DNA of 64,000 bases from Roseiarcus sp963829505 (lineage in GTDB: Bacteria; Pseudomonadota; Alphaproteobacteria; Rhizobiales; Beijerinckiaceae): assembly GCA_963829505.1 (NCBI GenBank), contig CAWHIL010000001.1, positions 1,178,001 to 1,242,000 of the forward strand. The letters run 5' to 3'. Both the position numbers and the translations under genes were made by a program. The notes below the pieces were generated by a model. It was not told the origin of the DNA. It made no database searches and saw nothing but the letters and a program-made list of their open reading frames with translations. Each line of letters opens with the position of its first letter. The stretch's first letter is position 1. Positions 1 to 7,919 of the stretch are shown piece after piece.

Positions 1-2
1 TC

Positions 3-638
3 GCGCCCGAGAGCGTCGGCAACCGGCGCGCCATCCTCGTGTCGGATCAGGCGGGCCGTTCGAACCTGCTTGCGGAACTGGCGCGGCTCGGCGTCGAGGC
101 CGATCCGGCCGACCCGCGCCTCAACCGCCTGCTCGAGATCGTCAAGGAGCGCGAGGCGCAGGGCTACGCCTATGAGGCGGCCGACGCCTCGTTCGAGCTT
201 CTGGCGCGCGCCACCCTCGGCGGCGTGCCCGACTTCTTCGACGTCGAGAGTTTTCATGTCGGCGTCGAGCGCAAGATCGTCGCGCCCGGCGTCACCTATT
301 CGGCGTCGCAGGCGGTGGTCAAAATCCGCATCGGCGACGAGCGGCTGATTTCGGCGGCGGAAGGCAACGGCCCGGTCAACGCGCTCGACCTTGCGCTGCG
401 CAAGGACCTCGGAACCTACCAGCGGCACATCGAGAGCATGGAATTGCGCGACTACCGGGTGCGGGTCTTCCAGGGCGGCACCGACGCGGTGACGCGCGTT
501 CTGATCGAGTTCGGCGACGGCGGCCGCGACACCTGGTCGACGGTCGGCGTCTCGGGCAACGTCATCGACGCGTCGTTTCAGGCGCTGGTCGACGGGATTG
601 TCTACCGCTTGGTGAAGCTTGGCGTGCCGGCGCAGTAG
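3..638 (+). CDS. cimA: Citramalate synthase, C-terminal part (truncated by window edge)
   Basis: The reading frame is open from base 3 with no start, so the N-terminal TIM-barrel catalytic domain lies off the window. What remains is the linker and the LeuA-type regulatory dimer domain of the 2-isopropylmalate/citramalate synthase family; the stretch from about GYAYEAADASFELLAR onward, with a glycine-rich ending like the allosteric domain, is typical. Citramalate synthase condenses pyruvate and acetyl-CoA in the threonine-independent route to isoleucine. The C-terminal sequence fits the CimA branch better than LeuA, but the catalytic part needed to prove substrate choice is missing. An internal GTG at base 39 is not the real start. 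Confidence 0.85.
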   Translation, partial: APESVGNRRAILVSDQAGRSNLLAELARLGVEADPADPRLNRLLEIVKEREAQGYAYEAADASFELLARATLGGVPDFFDVESFHVGVERKIVAPGVTYSASQAVVKIRIGDERLISAAEGNGPVNALDLALRKDLGTYQRHIESMELRDYRVRVFQGGTDAVTRVLIEFGDGGRDTWSTVGVSGNVIDASFQALVDGIVYRLVKLGVPAQ

Positions 639-709
639 CGGGCCGCGCCGAAGCGGCTTTGCTCGCCGCCTGCCGGGGCGTAGACTGACCGAGTCGAAGG
701 AGGGCCGTT

Positions 710-937
710 ATGGCCGCCGATGTGCAACGCGAGGTTCTCCAGGCCTATTCGGAGGGCCGCCTCGGGACGCGGCAGGCGATCGAACGCGCGGGCCTCGATG
801 GCTATGCCGACCTGCTGATCGGCCTCGCGCAGGCCGATCTCCCGCTCCCGAAGCCCGCCGACACGCCCCGGCGCCGCGAGCACTTCGCGCGGGCAAGCGC
901 AATTCTCCAGCCACTGCTGCGAAAAGATGGCGATTGA
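710..937 (+). CDS. Small antitoxin-like or hypothetical protein (75 aa)
   Basis: A short ORF beginning with ATG behind a strong Shine-Dalgarno (AAGGAGG, about 7 bases upstream), so it is probably translated. The N-terminal half (VLQAYSEGRLGTRQAIERAGL) looks like a short helix-turn-helix of the kind found in antitoxins paired with PIN-type toxins. No toxin gene follows: only about 40 bases separate it from the next gene, a threonine-synthase-like enzyme on the same strand. It may be an orphan antitoxin or a conserved small protein of unknown role. The family assignment is tentative. Confidence 0.6.
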   Translation: MAADVQREVLQAYSEGRLGTRQAIERAGLDGYADLLIGLAQADLPLPKPADTPRRREHFARASAILQPLLRKDGD

Positions 938-978
938 GGTCGCTGTCGTCGCAGGACCGATGACGCGTAGCGATCCTC

Positions 979-2112
979 ATGAGCAGTGACCCGCCGGCCT
1001 ATCTCGATCCGGCGACCGGCGAGACGTTTCCGCTTCAAGAGCCGCGCTGGCGGGCGCCCGCCGGCGGGCCGCTGATGATCACCGACCTGCCCGGGATCGG
1101 GCGGGACCGGATCGACACGAAAACTCGCTCGTTGTGGCGCTACGCCGCCGCGCTGCCGGTCGCGGCGCGCGATCCCATCAGCATGGGCGAAGGATGCACG
1201 CCGCTCGTCTTTCGCCGCTGGGGCGGCGCCGACGCCGGCTTCAAGCTCGAATTCGTGTCGCCGACGGGAAGCTTCAAGGACCGCGGCGCCTCCGTCATGC
1301 TGTCGCTTCTCAAGCAGCAGGGCGTGACGCGCATCCTCGAGGACAGTTCGGGCAACGGCGGGGCGGCGATCGCCGCCTACGCCGCGGCCGGCGGCATGGC
1401 GGCGAAGATCCTCATCCCCGCCGCCGCGCAGTCGGGCAAGATCGTGCAGATCCGCGCCTATGGGGCCGAGGTCGAGCCGATCGAGGGGACCCGCGACGAG
1501 ATTGCAGACGAGGCCGCGCGGCAGGCGGGCTCGATCTTCTACGCCAGCCACAACTGGCATCCCTTCTTCCTCCAGGGGACGAAGACGCTCGCCTACGAAT
1601 TGTGGGAAGACCTCGGCTTCCGCGCCCCCGACGCCGTGATCGTGCCGACAGGCGCGGGCTCGAACGTGCTCGGCTGCGACATCGGCTTCGGCGAGCTTCT
1701 CCGCCGCGGCGAGATCGCCGCTGTGCCCCGGCTTTATGCGGCGCAGCCGGCAAACTGCGCGCCGCTGCACGCGAGTTTTCTGGCCGGACGCGACGACCTC
1801 ATGCCCGTCGAGACCCGCCCGACCATCGCCGAGGGGACCGCGATCGCCCGGCCGGTGCGGGCGCGCGAGGTCCTCGCCGCCGTCCGGCGCTCGGGCGGCG
1901 CGACGGTCGCGGTCTCGGAGGCCGAGATCGAGGCGGCGTTGCGCGGCCTCGGACGTATCGGCCTCTACGTCGAGCCGACCGCCGCCGTCGCCGCCGCCGG
2001 CCTGAGCCGGCTCGTCGAAAGCGGCGCGGTCCGGCCGGGCGAGACCATCGCCGTCGTCCTGACCGGTTCGGGCCTCAAGGCGACGGAGAGGATTGCCTCG
2101 CTCATCCGCTGA
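979..2112 (+). CDS. PLP-dependent threonine synthase-like enzyme
   Basis: A 377-residue fold-type II PLP enzyme. The motif PTGSFKDRGA at residues 95-104 supplies the Schiff-base lysine (Lys100), SSGNGGAA is the phosphate/substrate loop, and a GAGSN loop for PLP phosphate follows near residue 225. The family includes threonine synthase, which turns O-phosphohomoserine into threonine, and related beta-replacing enzymes. It is shorter than the long ThrC type and resembles the plant/archaeal short class. Start chosen at ATG 979. It is followed after 57 bases by an SDR gene on the same strand. Threonine synthase is the first guess; a cysteate-synthase-like or other related activity cannot be excluded from sequence alone. 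Confidence 0.8.
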   Translation: MSSDPPAYLDPATGETFPLQEPRWRAPAGGPLMITDLPGIGRDRIDTKTRSLWRYAAALPVAARDPISMGEGCTPLVFRRWGGADAGFKLEFVSPTGSFKDRGASVMLSLLKQQGVTRILEDSSGNGGAAIAAYAAAGGMAAKILIPAAAQSGKIVQIRAYGAEVEPIEGTRDEIADEAARQAGSIFYASHNWHPFFLQGTKTLAYELWEDLGFRAPDAVIVPTGAGSNVLGCDIGFGELLRRGEIAAVPRLYAAQPANCAPLHASFLAGRDDLMPVETRPTIAEGTAIARPVRAREVLAAVRRSGGATVAVSEAEIEAALRGLGRIGLYVEPTAAVAAAGLSRLVESGAVRPGETIAVVLTGSGLKATERIASLIR

Positions 2113-2169
2113 GATCAGGTGACGCGGCGCGGCGAAACGGGGTAAGCCACGCCAGGGAGGTCGTAACCC

Positions 2170-2910
2170 ATGAGCGACGACTCGCAGGAATTCGCCGGCC
2201 GGACAGTGCTCGTCACCGGCGCGACGAAGGGCATCGGCCGCACGACGGCGGCGCTTCTCGCAAGCCGCGGCGCGCAGGTCATCGCGCTCGGCCGCTCGGC
2301 CGGCGATCTCGCTTCGCTCGAACGCGAAATCGGCTCGAGAAGCGTGGTCGCCGACCTCGCCGACCTCGATGCGACGCGCGCTTCCGTTCGCGCCAACCTG
2401 CCCTTCGACCTTCTCGTGAATTGCGCCGGCACGACGGCGCTCGAGCCGTTCCTCGATCTTTCGCTCGACACCTTCGAGCGCATCATGACGGTCAACCTCA
2501 AGGCGCCGATCGTGGTTGCGCAGGAATATGCGCGCCAGCGGGTCGCGGCGAAGAAGCCGGGCGCGATCGTCAACGTGTCGAGCGACGCGTCCTTCCTGGG
2601 CGTCATCGACCACACGGCGTATTGCGCCTCGAAGGGCGCGCTGGACGCCGCGAGCCGCGTCATGGCGAACGAGCTCGGGCGCCACAACATTCGCGTCAAC
2701 ACGGTCAACCCGACCGTCACCCTGACCGACATGGGACGGCTCGCCTGGAGCGATCCGGAGCGTTCCGGGCCGCGGCTGAAGCGCATGCCGATCGGACGCT
2801 TCCTCGAACCCGCCGAGGTCGCCGAGGTCATCGCCTTCCTCCTGTCGGACCGCGCCTCGGGGGTGACGGGCGCCTCCTATCGCACGGACGGCGGCTTTGG
2901 CGTCGCCTGA
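2170..2910 (+). CDS. SDR family oxidoreductase (L-xylulose/carbonyl reductase-like)
   Basis: A 246-residue classical short-chain dehydrogenase/reductase. The Rossmann motif TGATKGIG sits at residues 16-23, the NCAG motif near 84, the catalytic serine near 137, and the YxxxK pair at Tyr151/Lys155. The compact N-terminus and the sequence GATKGIGRTTA followed by a short DLADLDA acidic loop are like those of L-xylulose/dicarbonyl reductases, which prefer NADPH, but the substrate is unknown. A GGAGG-like element precedes ATG 2170. The stop overlaps the start of the dihydrofolate reductase gene, so the two are probably cotranscribed. Confidence 0.85.
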   Translation: MSDDSQEFAGRTVLVTGATKGIGRTTAALLASRGAQVIALGRSAGDLASLEREIGSRSVVADLADLDATRASVRANLPFDLLVNCAGTTALEPFLDLSLDTFERIMTVNLKAPIVVAQEYARQRVAAKKPGAIVNVSSDASFLGVIDHTAYCASKGALDAASRVMANELGRHNIRVNTVNPTVTLTDMGRLAWSDPERSGPRLKRMPIGRFLEPAEVAEVIAFLLSDRASGVTGASYRTDGGFGVA

Positions 2911-3433
2911 GGGAGACGAGCCGCGCCGCCTGCCGCTCGTTCTGGTCGCGGCGATCGCACGCAACCGCGTGATCGGCGACGGCGTCCGGCTTCTCTGGCG
3001 CCTCTCCAGCGACCTCCAGCGCTTCAAGGCGCTGACGCTCGGCAAGCCTCTCGTCATGGGCCGCAAGACATTCCAGTCGATCGGCCGGCCGCTGCCCGGG
3101 CGCGAGACGATCGTCGTGACGCGCGACCAAAACTTCGCGGCCGAGGGCGTCCACGTCGCCCACGGTCTCGACGCGGCGCTCGCGCTGGCTGAAGGGCGGG
3201 CGCATGGGATGGGCGCGGACGCCGTGATCGTCGCCGGCGGGGCCGAGATCTACGCGCAGACGATAGGCCGCGCCGACCGCCTCGCCGTCACCGAGGTCGC
3301 GCTTGCGCCCCCGGGCGACGCTTTGTTTCCGCCGATCGACCCCGCCCGCTGGCGCGAAGTTGCGCGCATCCCCGGCCTGCGCGGCCCGAACGACGAGGCG
3401 GACTTCGTCTTCGTCGACTACGCGCGGCGGTAG
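2897..3433 (+). CDS. folA: Dihydrofolate reductase
   Basis: Reduces dihydrofolate to tetrahydrofolate with NADPH. The 178-residue product has the family pattern: VAAIARNRVIG, a tryptophan and acidic pair (Trp34, Asp39, the equivalents of the E. coli active-site Trp22/Asp27), PLVMGRKTFQSIGRPLPGR for NADPH binding, and a late GGAEIYAQ segment. The usual LPWxLPxD motif reads LLWRLSSD here, so both prolines are replaced. The best start is TTG 2897, inside the end of the SDR gene (14-base overlap); no ATG lies closer to the conserved core. Confidence 0.92.
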   Translation: MASPEGDEPRRLPLVLVAAIARNRVIGDGVRLLWRLSSDLQRFKALTLGKPLVMGRKTFQSIGRPLPGRETIVVTRDQNFAAEGVHVAHGLDAALALAEGRAHGMGADAVIVAGGAEIYAQTIGRADRLAVTEVALAPPGDALFPPIDPARWREVARIPGLRGPNDEADFVFVDYARR

Positions 3434-3500
3434 CGCGTCGAAAGCTCGGGCCCAGAGGTCGCCAACGCGCAACGACAGAAGCCGCGATTGTCGGCGGCGG

Positions 3501-4712
3501 CTACAGACCCGTCGCGAAATAGCGCTCGAGCACCCGTTCGTAGATGCGGGTCAGCGCCGCGAGGTCGGCGACCGCGACGCGCTCGTCGACAGCGTGGATC
3601 GTCGCGTTGACGAGACCGAGGTCGAGGACCGGGCAGAAATCCTTGATGAAGCGCGCGTCCGACGTGCCGCCGCTCGTCGAAAGCTCGGGGCGCCGTCCGG
3701 TCACGTCCTCGACCGCGGCCGCGACGAGGTCGGTGAAGGCCCCGCGCGGGGTGAGAAAGGCGACGGCGTTGCACGCGTCGAAGGTCAGCGTCGCCTGCCC
3801 GCCGGCCGCGGCTGCGACCCGCCGGCCGATTTCGGCCTTCAGCGTCTCGGGCGTCCAGCAATTGTTGAAGCGCACGTTGAAGACGAGGCGCACTTCGGCG
3901 GGAATGACGTTCGCCGCCTTGTTGCCGACGTCGACGGTGACGACTTCGAGGTTCGACGGGCCGAAGTCGGCGTCGCCAGCGTCGAGCGGCGGCTCGAGGA
4001 GGGTCGCCAGAACCGGCGCAAGGCGGCGCAGCGGATTGTCGGCGATGTCCGGGTAGGCGACGTGGCCCTGGGCGCCGTGCAGCGTCAGGCGACCGTTCAG
4101 CGAGCCCCGCCTTCCGTGCTTGATCGTGTCGCCGAGCGCTTTCACGCTCGTCGGCTCGCCGACGACGCAATGGTCGAAGGTCTCGCCCCTGGCGCGCGCC
4201 CATTCGAGAAGCTTTATCGTGCCGTTGACCGACGGCCCCTCCTCGTCGCCGGTGACGAGGAAGCTGACCGAGCCCGGAAAGGCGCCGCGCGAAACGAAGC
4301 GCATCGCCGCTGCGACCGAGGCCGCGAGCCCGCCCTTCATGTCGCAGGCGCCCCGCCCCCAAAGGAAACCGTCGGCGACCTCGGCCGAGAACGGGGGAAA
4401 GCGCCAGCGCGCCGCGTCGCCCGGGGGAACGACGTCGGTGTGTCCGGCGAAGGCGAGGTTCGGCGCTTGCGTTCCGAGGCGGGCGTAGAGGTTGAGGACG
4501 TCGGGCGCGCCCGGCTCCGAGAAGGTCACGAGTTCGGTCGAGAAACCGGCGCTCGCGAGACAGTCGCGAAGCCAGGGCAGCGCGCCTTCGTCGGCCGGCG
4601 TCACCGACGGGAAGGCGATCAGGGCGCGCGCGATGTCGAGCGCGGTGGGGGGAGAGACATCGGGAGCTCCGTGGCGGGCGGCGAGTGGCGAATGGGGCCG
4701 GAAGCCGGGCAA
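3501..4712 (-). CDS. dapE: Succinyl-diaminopimelate desuccinylase
   Basis: An M20-family zinc peptidase-type enzyme that hydrolyses N-succinyl-LL-diaminopimelate in lysine and peptidoglycan-precursor synthesis. The metal-binding motifs are visible: AGHTDVVPPGD, GRGACDMKGG, TGDEEGPSVNG (catalytic glutamates) and a late GGTSDARFI loop. The length (403 residues) is slightly above the usual ~375-385 because the only available start, ATG 4712, adds about 20 residues ahead of the conserved TALDIARALI. That extra N-terminus reads into a short-repeat intergenic stretch, so the true start may be a non-standard codon closer in. Confidence 0.93.
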   Translation of the reverse strand: MPGFRPHSPLAARHGAPDVSPPTALDIARALIAFPSVTPADEGALPWLRDCLASAGFSTELVTFSEPGAPDVLNLYARLGTQAPNLAFAGHTDVVPPGDAARWRFPPFSAEVADGFLWGRGACDMKGGLAASVAAAMRFVSRGAFPGSVSFLVTGDEEGPSVNGTIKLLEWARARGETFDHCVVGEPTSVKALGDTIKHGRRGSLNGRLTLHGAQGHVAYPDIADNPLRRLAPVLATLLEPPLDAGDADFGPSNLEVVTVDVGNKAANVIPAEVRLVFNVRFNNCWTPETLKAEIGRRVAAAAGGQATLTFDACNAVAFLTPRGAFTDLVAAAVEDVTGRRPELSTSGGTSDARFIKDFCPVLDLGLVNATIHAVDERVAVADLAALTRIYERVLERYFATGL

Positions 4713-4786
4713 GGTCCGCTACCCGCTGCCCGCTGCCCGCTACTCGCCACTCACAATTCGCTATTCGCCAATCGCTATTCGCCAAC
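4680..4786. repeat. Low-complexity short-repeat intergenic stretch
   Basis: Between dapE and the XRE/S24 gene lies a run of near-copies of short words: CCCGCTGCC twice in tandem, then ACTCGCCACTC, and two copies of GCTATTCGCCAA separated by a few bases, mirrored by GGCGAGTGGCGAATGG on the left. Such strings are common dispersed intergenic repeats in alphaproteobacterial genomes. The left end enters the annotated N-terminus of dapE. Confidence 0.6.
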
Positions 4787-5380
4787 CTACTTCGGCCGCA
4801 TCTCGCGCACCGGCGCCGCCCAGTCGAGGCCGACGTCGTAGATCGGCGGCTCGGTGTTGGAGAGCAGGTTCCACAGGCCCGTCTGCGGACTGCGCTTCAG
4901 CGACTTGATCAGCACCCGTCCGTCCGTCAGCCCGCAGACGCACATGCGTCCGATCAGGGTCTCGTCCGGCGGGTCGCGCATGTCGTCGTAGAACACAAGC
5001 CAATTGTCGAACAGAACGCCGAGCGAATGGCCGCGGATCTGCACCGCGACCGTGTTCGGCTTGGCGCCGATCGGCGCGTCGATGTCGTCGAACGGCCCCT
5101 GGCCCTCGGCGTAGAAATGCGCCACCGCGCCCGCGCCGACATAGCCGATGAGGGGCGCCTTCGGCTGGATCGGCTTGCCGCCGCCGCCGAGCGGCCGGGG
5201 CGGCTCGATGCCGAGATATTCGGCGACGATGGGGATCTCGTCGGCCCTCAGCCGCCGATGGCCGTTGAGCAGGTCGGTCACGGCGGAGGGCGAACGGCCG
5301 AGCGCTTTCGCAAGCCCGCTGCGGGTTTTGCCGGTGTGCTTCAGCCCGGCGCGGATCCAGTCGACGGTCACGTTTTCCAT
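4787..5380 (-). CDS. XRE-family HTH regulator with S24 (LexA/CI-like) peptidase domain
   Basis: A 197-residue repressor-type protein. Residues ~5-60 form an XRE helix-turn-helix (KTRSGLAKALGRSPSAVTDLLNG). After a Gly/Pro linker, the C-terminal half matches the S24 self-cleaving fold: a candidate cleavage region around VGAGAV, a serine in RGHSLGVLF and a lysine in DGRVLIKSLK, which are the expected catalytic pair. Start chosen at ATG 5380; longer in-frame starts only add low-complexity sequence across the promoter region. It faces two unknown genes across an AT-rich intergenic region holding a GAAC-N7-GAAC box. This resembles the control switch of a prophage or stress cassette, but no phage genes are nearby. 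Confidence 0.85.
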   Translation of the reverse strand: MENVTVDWIRAGLKHTGKTRSGLAKALGRSPSAVTDLLNGHRRLRADEIPIVAEYLGIEPPRPLGGGGKPIQPKAPLIGYVGAGAVAHFYAEGQGPFDDIDAPIGAKPNTVAVQIRGHSLGVLFDNWLVFYDDMRDPPDETLIGRMCVCGLTDGRVLIKSLKRSPQTGLWNLLSNTEPPIYDVGLDWAAPVREMRPK

Positions 5381-5498
5381 CCCTCGGTTTGCCGTGGGCT
5401 GCGGCGCGTCTTTGCGCCTCTCCCGAATTGGCGGCGCCCGTAGGCCCGCCTGATTAACCACGGTTTCCGAAAAACCGCAATCCCGAAAAAGCAAAATG

Positions 5499-5544
5499 TT
5501 GACATTCGATTCTGATTTGCGGAATATAAGAACATAACAAGAAC
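5499..5544. promoter_or_regulatory. Divergent control region with LexA-type box
   Basis: This is a conspicuously AT-rich stretch between the XRE/S24 gene and the divergent pair. It holds TTGACA at 5499-5504, a good -35, with TATAAG at 5525-5530 as a possible although distantly spaced -10. GAAC at 5530-5533 and 5541-5544 are separated by 7 bases, exactly the direct-repeat form of the alphaproteobacterial LexA (SOS) box. A bound repressor would block the rightward promoter. By chance about two such 8-base matches are expected per window on both strands, so position is the main argument. Confidence 0.55.
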
Positions 5545-5605
5545 TAGGACGCGCCCAACGACGCGGCGCGGCGTCGTCCAAGTCCATGATCCGGAGGGGC
5601 TTTTC

Positions 5606-5833
5606 ATGCGAGCAAGAATTCGAAAACGGCGCCGGCCGGCGAGGATCGACACGCAGCGGGTCGAGGCGATTCGGGTCGCCGCCGCCCATCTCGAGGACCT
5701 GAGGCGCGAGCATCGGGCGCCGCCGCCGGACGTGAAGCTTCCGGGCCGCTCGGCCATCCGCCTCGTCTGCCCGATCCTCGAATATTCCTGGTGCGCGTCG
5801 CCGGCCCAGATGTGCGCGGAGCTTGCGGAATGA
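5606..5833 (+). CDS. Small basic protein of unknown function (75 aa)
   Basis: The first gene of a two-gene rightward unit facing the XRE/S24 regulator. It begins with ATG 5606 behind GGAGGGG. The product is arginine-rich and basic in its first ~50 residues and ends in a short Cys-containing segment (RLVCPILEYSWCASPAQMC). No family is recognised. Its stop overlaps the next start in an ATGA arrangement, which supports translation of both. Confidence 0.6.
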   Translation: MRARIRKRRRPARIDTQRVEAIRVAAAHLEDLRREHRAPPPDVKLPGRSAIRLVCPILEYSWCASPAQMCAELAE

Positions 5834-6429
5834 GCGCCAGGTCTCAAGCCAGGATCCGTGGGGCGAGGGCGCGCGCCGCCCGCGGTTCTTGCGGCAAGGT
5901 GTCGCTCTTTCCGGTTCTGGAGCGGCTCGACGCCACCGCCGAGCGGATGGCCCGCGCCCGCGAGGCCGGCGGCCAGGCGACGCGTGACGTCGATCGCGTG
6001 CGGCGCATTCTCGATCCGTTCGACGTGATGCGCGCCAACCGGGCGCTTGCGCCGCACGATCAGAAGCTGAACGACATCCGCTGGCTGATCGGCGAATCGC
6101 TGCGACGCCTGCACCGGCGGGCGCAACTCGACAATCTGCGCGCCGTCGCCCCCGACCGGATCGGCTCGACCGGCTTCGGGCCGCGCCCCGGCCTGCCGCA
6201 GGCGGAAGCGGCGCTGCACGCCCGCGACAAGCTGAGGCGCGCCGAGGAGCGGGTCGGACCCGCGGCCTGGCCGGTCATCGCCCGCATCGTCATCGAGGGG
6301 GCCGGCGTCAAGGATTGCCGCGGCTTCGTCCCCGAGCTTTCGACCCCCTGGCGCGCCGACGCCGTCGTCACCGACCGCCTCCGCGTCGGGCTCGACCTGC
6401 TCGGCGAGCTTCTGGGGGTGACGCGGTGA
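5830..6429 (+). CDS. Hypothetical protein, possibly DUF6456-like (199 aa)
   Basis: ATG 5830 overlaps the stop of the preceding small gene by four bases. The protein is rich in Arg, Ala and Leu and predicted mainly helical. The central and C-terminal part (residues ~30-195) includes an alternating charged helix region and a final segment with WRADAVVTDRLRVGLDLLGELLG. The C-terminal pattern recalls DUF6456-type proteins linked to HTH regulators in alphaproteobacteria, but this is only a resemblance. Its placement opposite an S24-type repressor and next to a LexA-type box suggests repression under normal growth. Function unknown. Confidence 0.65.
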   Translation: MSARSQARIRGARARAARGSCGKVSLFPVLERLDATAERMARAREAGGQATRDVDRVRRILDPFDVMRANRALAPHDQKLNDIRWLIGESLRRLHRRAQLDNLRAVAPDRIGSTGFGPRPGLPQAEAALHARDKLRRAEERVGPAAWPVIARIVIEGAGVKDCRGFVPELSTPWRADAVVTDRLRVGLDLLGELLGVTR

Positions 6430-6653
6430 GCGGCTCGAAGGACGTCGGCGGAGGGTTGCGATTGGCGCCGCAAGCCGTTGAAAGTACTTATTCCGAGGGC
6501 GCGTTTGAGAGCCCGCGCGGCCTCATGGGAGCTGTCGCCCGGTTTGCCGGGTCGGCGGGACATCCTCCGAGCCAGGCGGCGGATCGGTTCAGCGACGGTT
6601 CACACGCGCGCGCGTTTCATGTCTATTGCCGGGGGGCGCATGGAGAGTTGAGC

Positions 6654-7025
6654 ATGGTTTCGAACCTTGTTCCGCGCGGCCTCACCGCCGCCTTCGCCGG
6701 CGCGACGCTCGCCGTCCTCGCGTCGAGCGCCCCGTCCTCGGCGTTCACCCTCAATTCGCCCTCGCTCGAAGCGCCGGTCGCGACCGCCGACATCGACCAT
6801 GTCTATTGGCGCCGCGGCTGGGGCGGCGGCTGGCATCGCGGCTGGGGCTGGCACGGCGGGTGGCACGGCGGCTGGGGTTGGCATCGGCCCTGGGGCTGGC
6901 ATCGGCCCTGGGGCTGGGGCTATCACCCCTGGGGCTGGCGCCGTCCCGTCTATGGTTTCTACGGCGGACCCGTGCGTCATTGCTGGGTCGGCCCGTGGGG
7001 CGGGGTGCGCTGCCGCTGGTGGTGA
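6654..7025 (+). CDS. Exported Trp/Gly/His-rich protein
   Basis: A 123-residue secreted or envelope protein. An N-terminal signal peptide (hydrophobic core about residues 9-30, cleavage near SSAFT) is followed by a short acidic-polar segment and then a repeat region from about residue 54 made of GW, GWHR, HGGW and HRPWGW units, ending in a Cys-containing CRWW tail. The repeated Trp-Gly-His composition may bind metal ions or coat the envelope; similar proteins are common and uncharacterised in Hyphomicrobiales. GGAGAG lies just upstream of ATG 6654. An in-frame extension back to base 6426 exists but lacks protein-like character. Confidence 0.75.
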   Translation: MVSNLVPRGLTAAFAGATLAVLASSAPSSAFTLNSPSLEAPVATADIDHVYWRRGWGGGWHRGWGWHGGWHGGWGWHRPWGWHRPWGWGYHPWGWRRPVYGFYGGPVRHCWVGPWGGVRCRWW

Positions 7026-7041
7026 TAGCCGGCTGAAGGCC

Positions 7042-7060
7042 GAGCCTCGTTTCGAGGCTC
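7042..7060. terminator. Bidirectional hairpin between convergent genes
   Basis: GAGCCTCG and CGAGGCTC form a perfect 8-bp stem around a TTT loop, lying between the exported Trp-rich gene and the convergent yebC gene and touching the yebC stop codon. No long U-tract follows on either side. Confidence 0.6.
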
Positions 7061-7805
7061 AGCCCTCCATCCGGGCGACGAGCGCGTCCGACACCTCGAC
7101 GTTCGCCGTGACGTGCTGGACGTCGTCGTTGTCCTCGAGCTGGCCGATCAGGCGCAGGATCTTCTCGCCGACCTCGTCGTCGACCGCGACCATGTTCTGC
7201 GGCCGCCAGGCCAGCGCCGCCTTGCGCGGTTCGCCGAACTTCGCCTCGAGCGCCTTCTGCGCGTCGGCGAGCGCTTCGACCGAGGTGACGACCTCGTGCT
7301 CCTCGTCGCCCGAGACGACGTCGTCGGCCCCCGCCTCGATCGCCGCCTCGAGCATCGCCTCGTCGTCGGCGGCCCTGGCGTCGTAGACGATGAGGCCGAC
7401 CCGGTCGAACAGGAACGACACCGCGCCCGTCTCGGCGAGCGCCCCGCCGGCCTTGGTGAAATAGGAGCGGACCTCGCCCGCGGTGCGGTTGCGGTTGTCG
7501 GTCAGGGCCTCGACGATCACCGCGACGCCGCCCGGCGCATAGCCCTCGTAGCGCACCTCGTCGTAGGTCTCCGTGTCGCCGCCCGCGGCCTTCTTGATGG
7601 CGCGCTCGATGTTGTCCTTGGGCATGTTCTCGGCCCGCGCGGCGATGACCGCGGCGCGCAGGCGCGGGTTCATCGCCGGGTCGGGCATGCCGAGCTTGGC
7701 CGCGACGGTGATTTCGCGCGCCAGCTTCGAGAAGAGCTTGGAGCGGATCGCGTCCTGCTTGCCCTTCTTGTGCATGATGTTCTTGAACTGACTGTGGCCC
7801 GCCAT
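7059..7805 (-). CDS. yebC: YebC/PmpR family protein
   Basis: A 248-residue member of the YebC/TACO1 family with the hallmark start MAGHSQFKNIMHKKGKQD, the NMPKDNIERAIKKA helix and the YEGYAPGG loop. The family was long annotated as transcriptional regulators and has been linked to relief of ribosome stalling at polyproline; which role applies here is not visible. Length is normal. Transcribed alone and convergent with the exported Trp-rich gene, with a shared terminator hairpin. Confidence 0.95.
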   Translation of the reverse strand: MAGHSQFKNIMHKKGKQDAIRSKLFSKLAREITVAAKLGMPDPAMNPRLRAAVIAARAENMPKDNIERAIKKAAGGDTETYDEVRYEGYAPGGVAVIVEALTDNRNRTAGEVRSYFTKAGGALAETGAVSFLFDRVGLIVYDARAADDEAMLEAAIEAGADDVVSGDEEHEVVTSVEALADAQKALEAKFGEPRKAALAWRPQNMVAVDDEVGEKILRLIGQLEDNDDVQHVTANVEVSDALVARMEG

Positions 7806-7919
7806 ACATCGCCTCGGCAAAGCGAGGGCGCCGCGCCCGCGCGAATGAAAAATCGGCCCCCTCATACGCCGCGGCCGGCGCTTAGGGAAGGCAGAGCGCG
7901 GAGGCAAAGGATCGGCATC

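Noticed and set aside
802..3066. 754-residue minus-strand frame across the threonine-synthase and SDR genes
   Set aside because: Arg/Ala/Asp-rich composition without family motifs, lying opposite clear genes; a high-GC codon shadow.
4787..6429. Prophage
   Set aside because: A CI/LexA-like repressor and divergent small genes are present, but no integrase, replication, structural or lysis genes or att sites can be seen.
6820..6950. Short-period repeats resembling a CRISPR or tandem array
   Set aside because: The period follows codons of Gly-Trp-His units inside an exported protein; there are no unique spacers.
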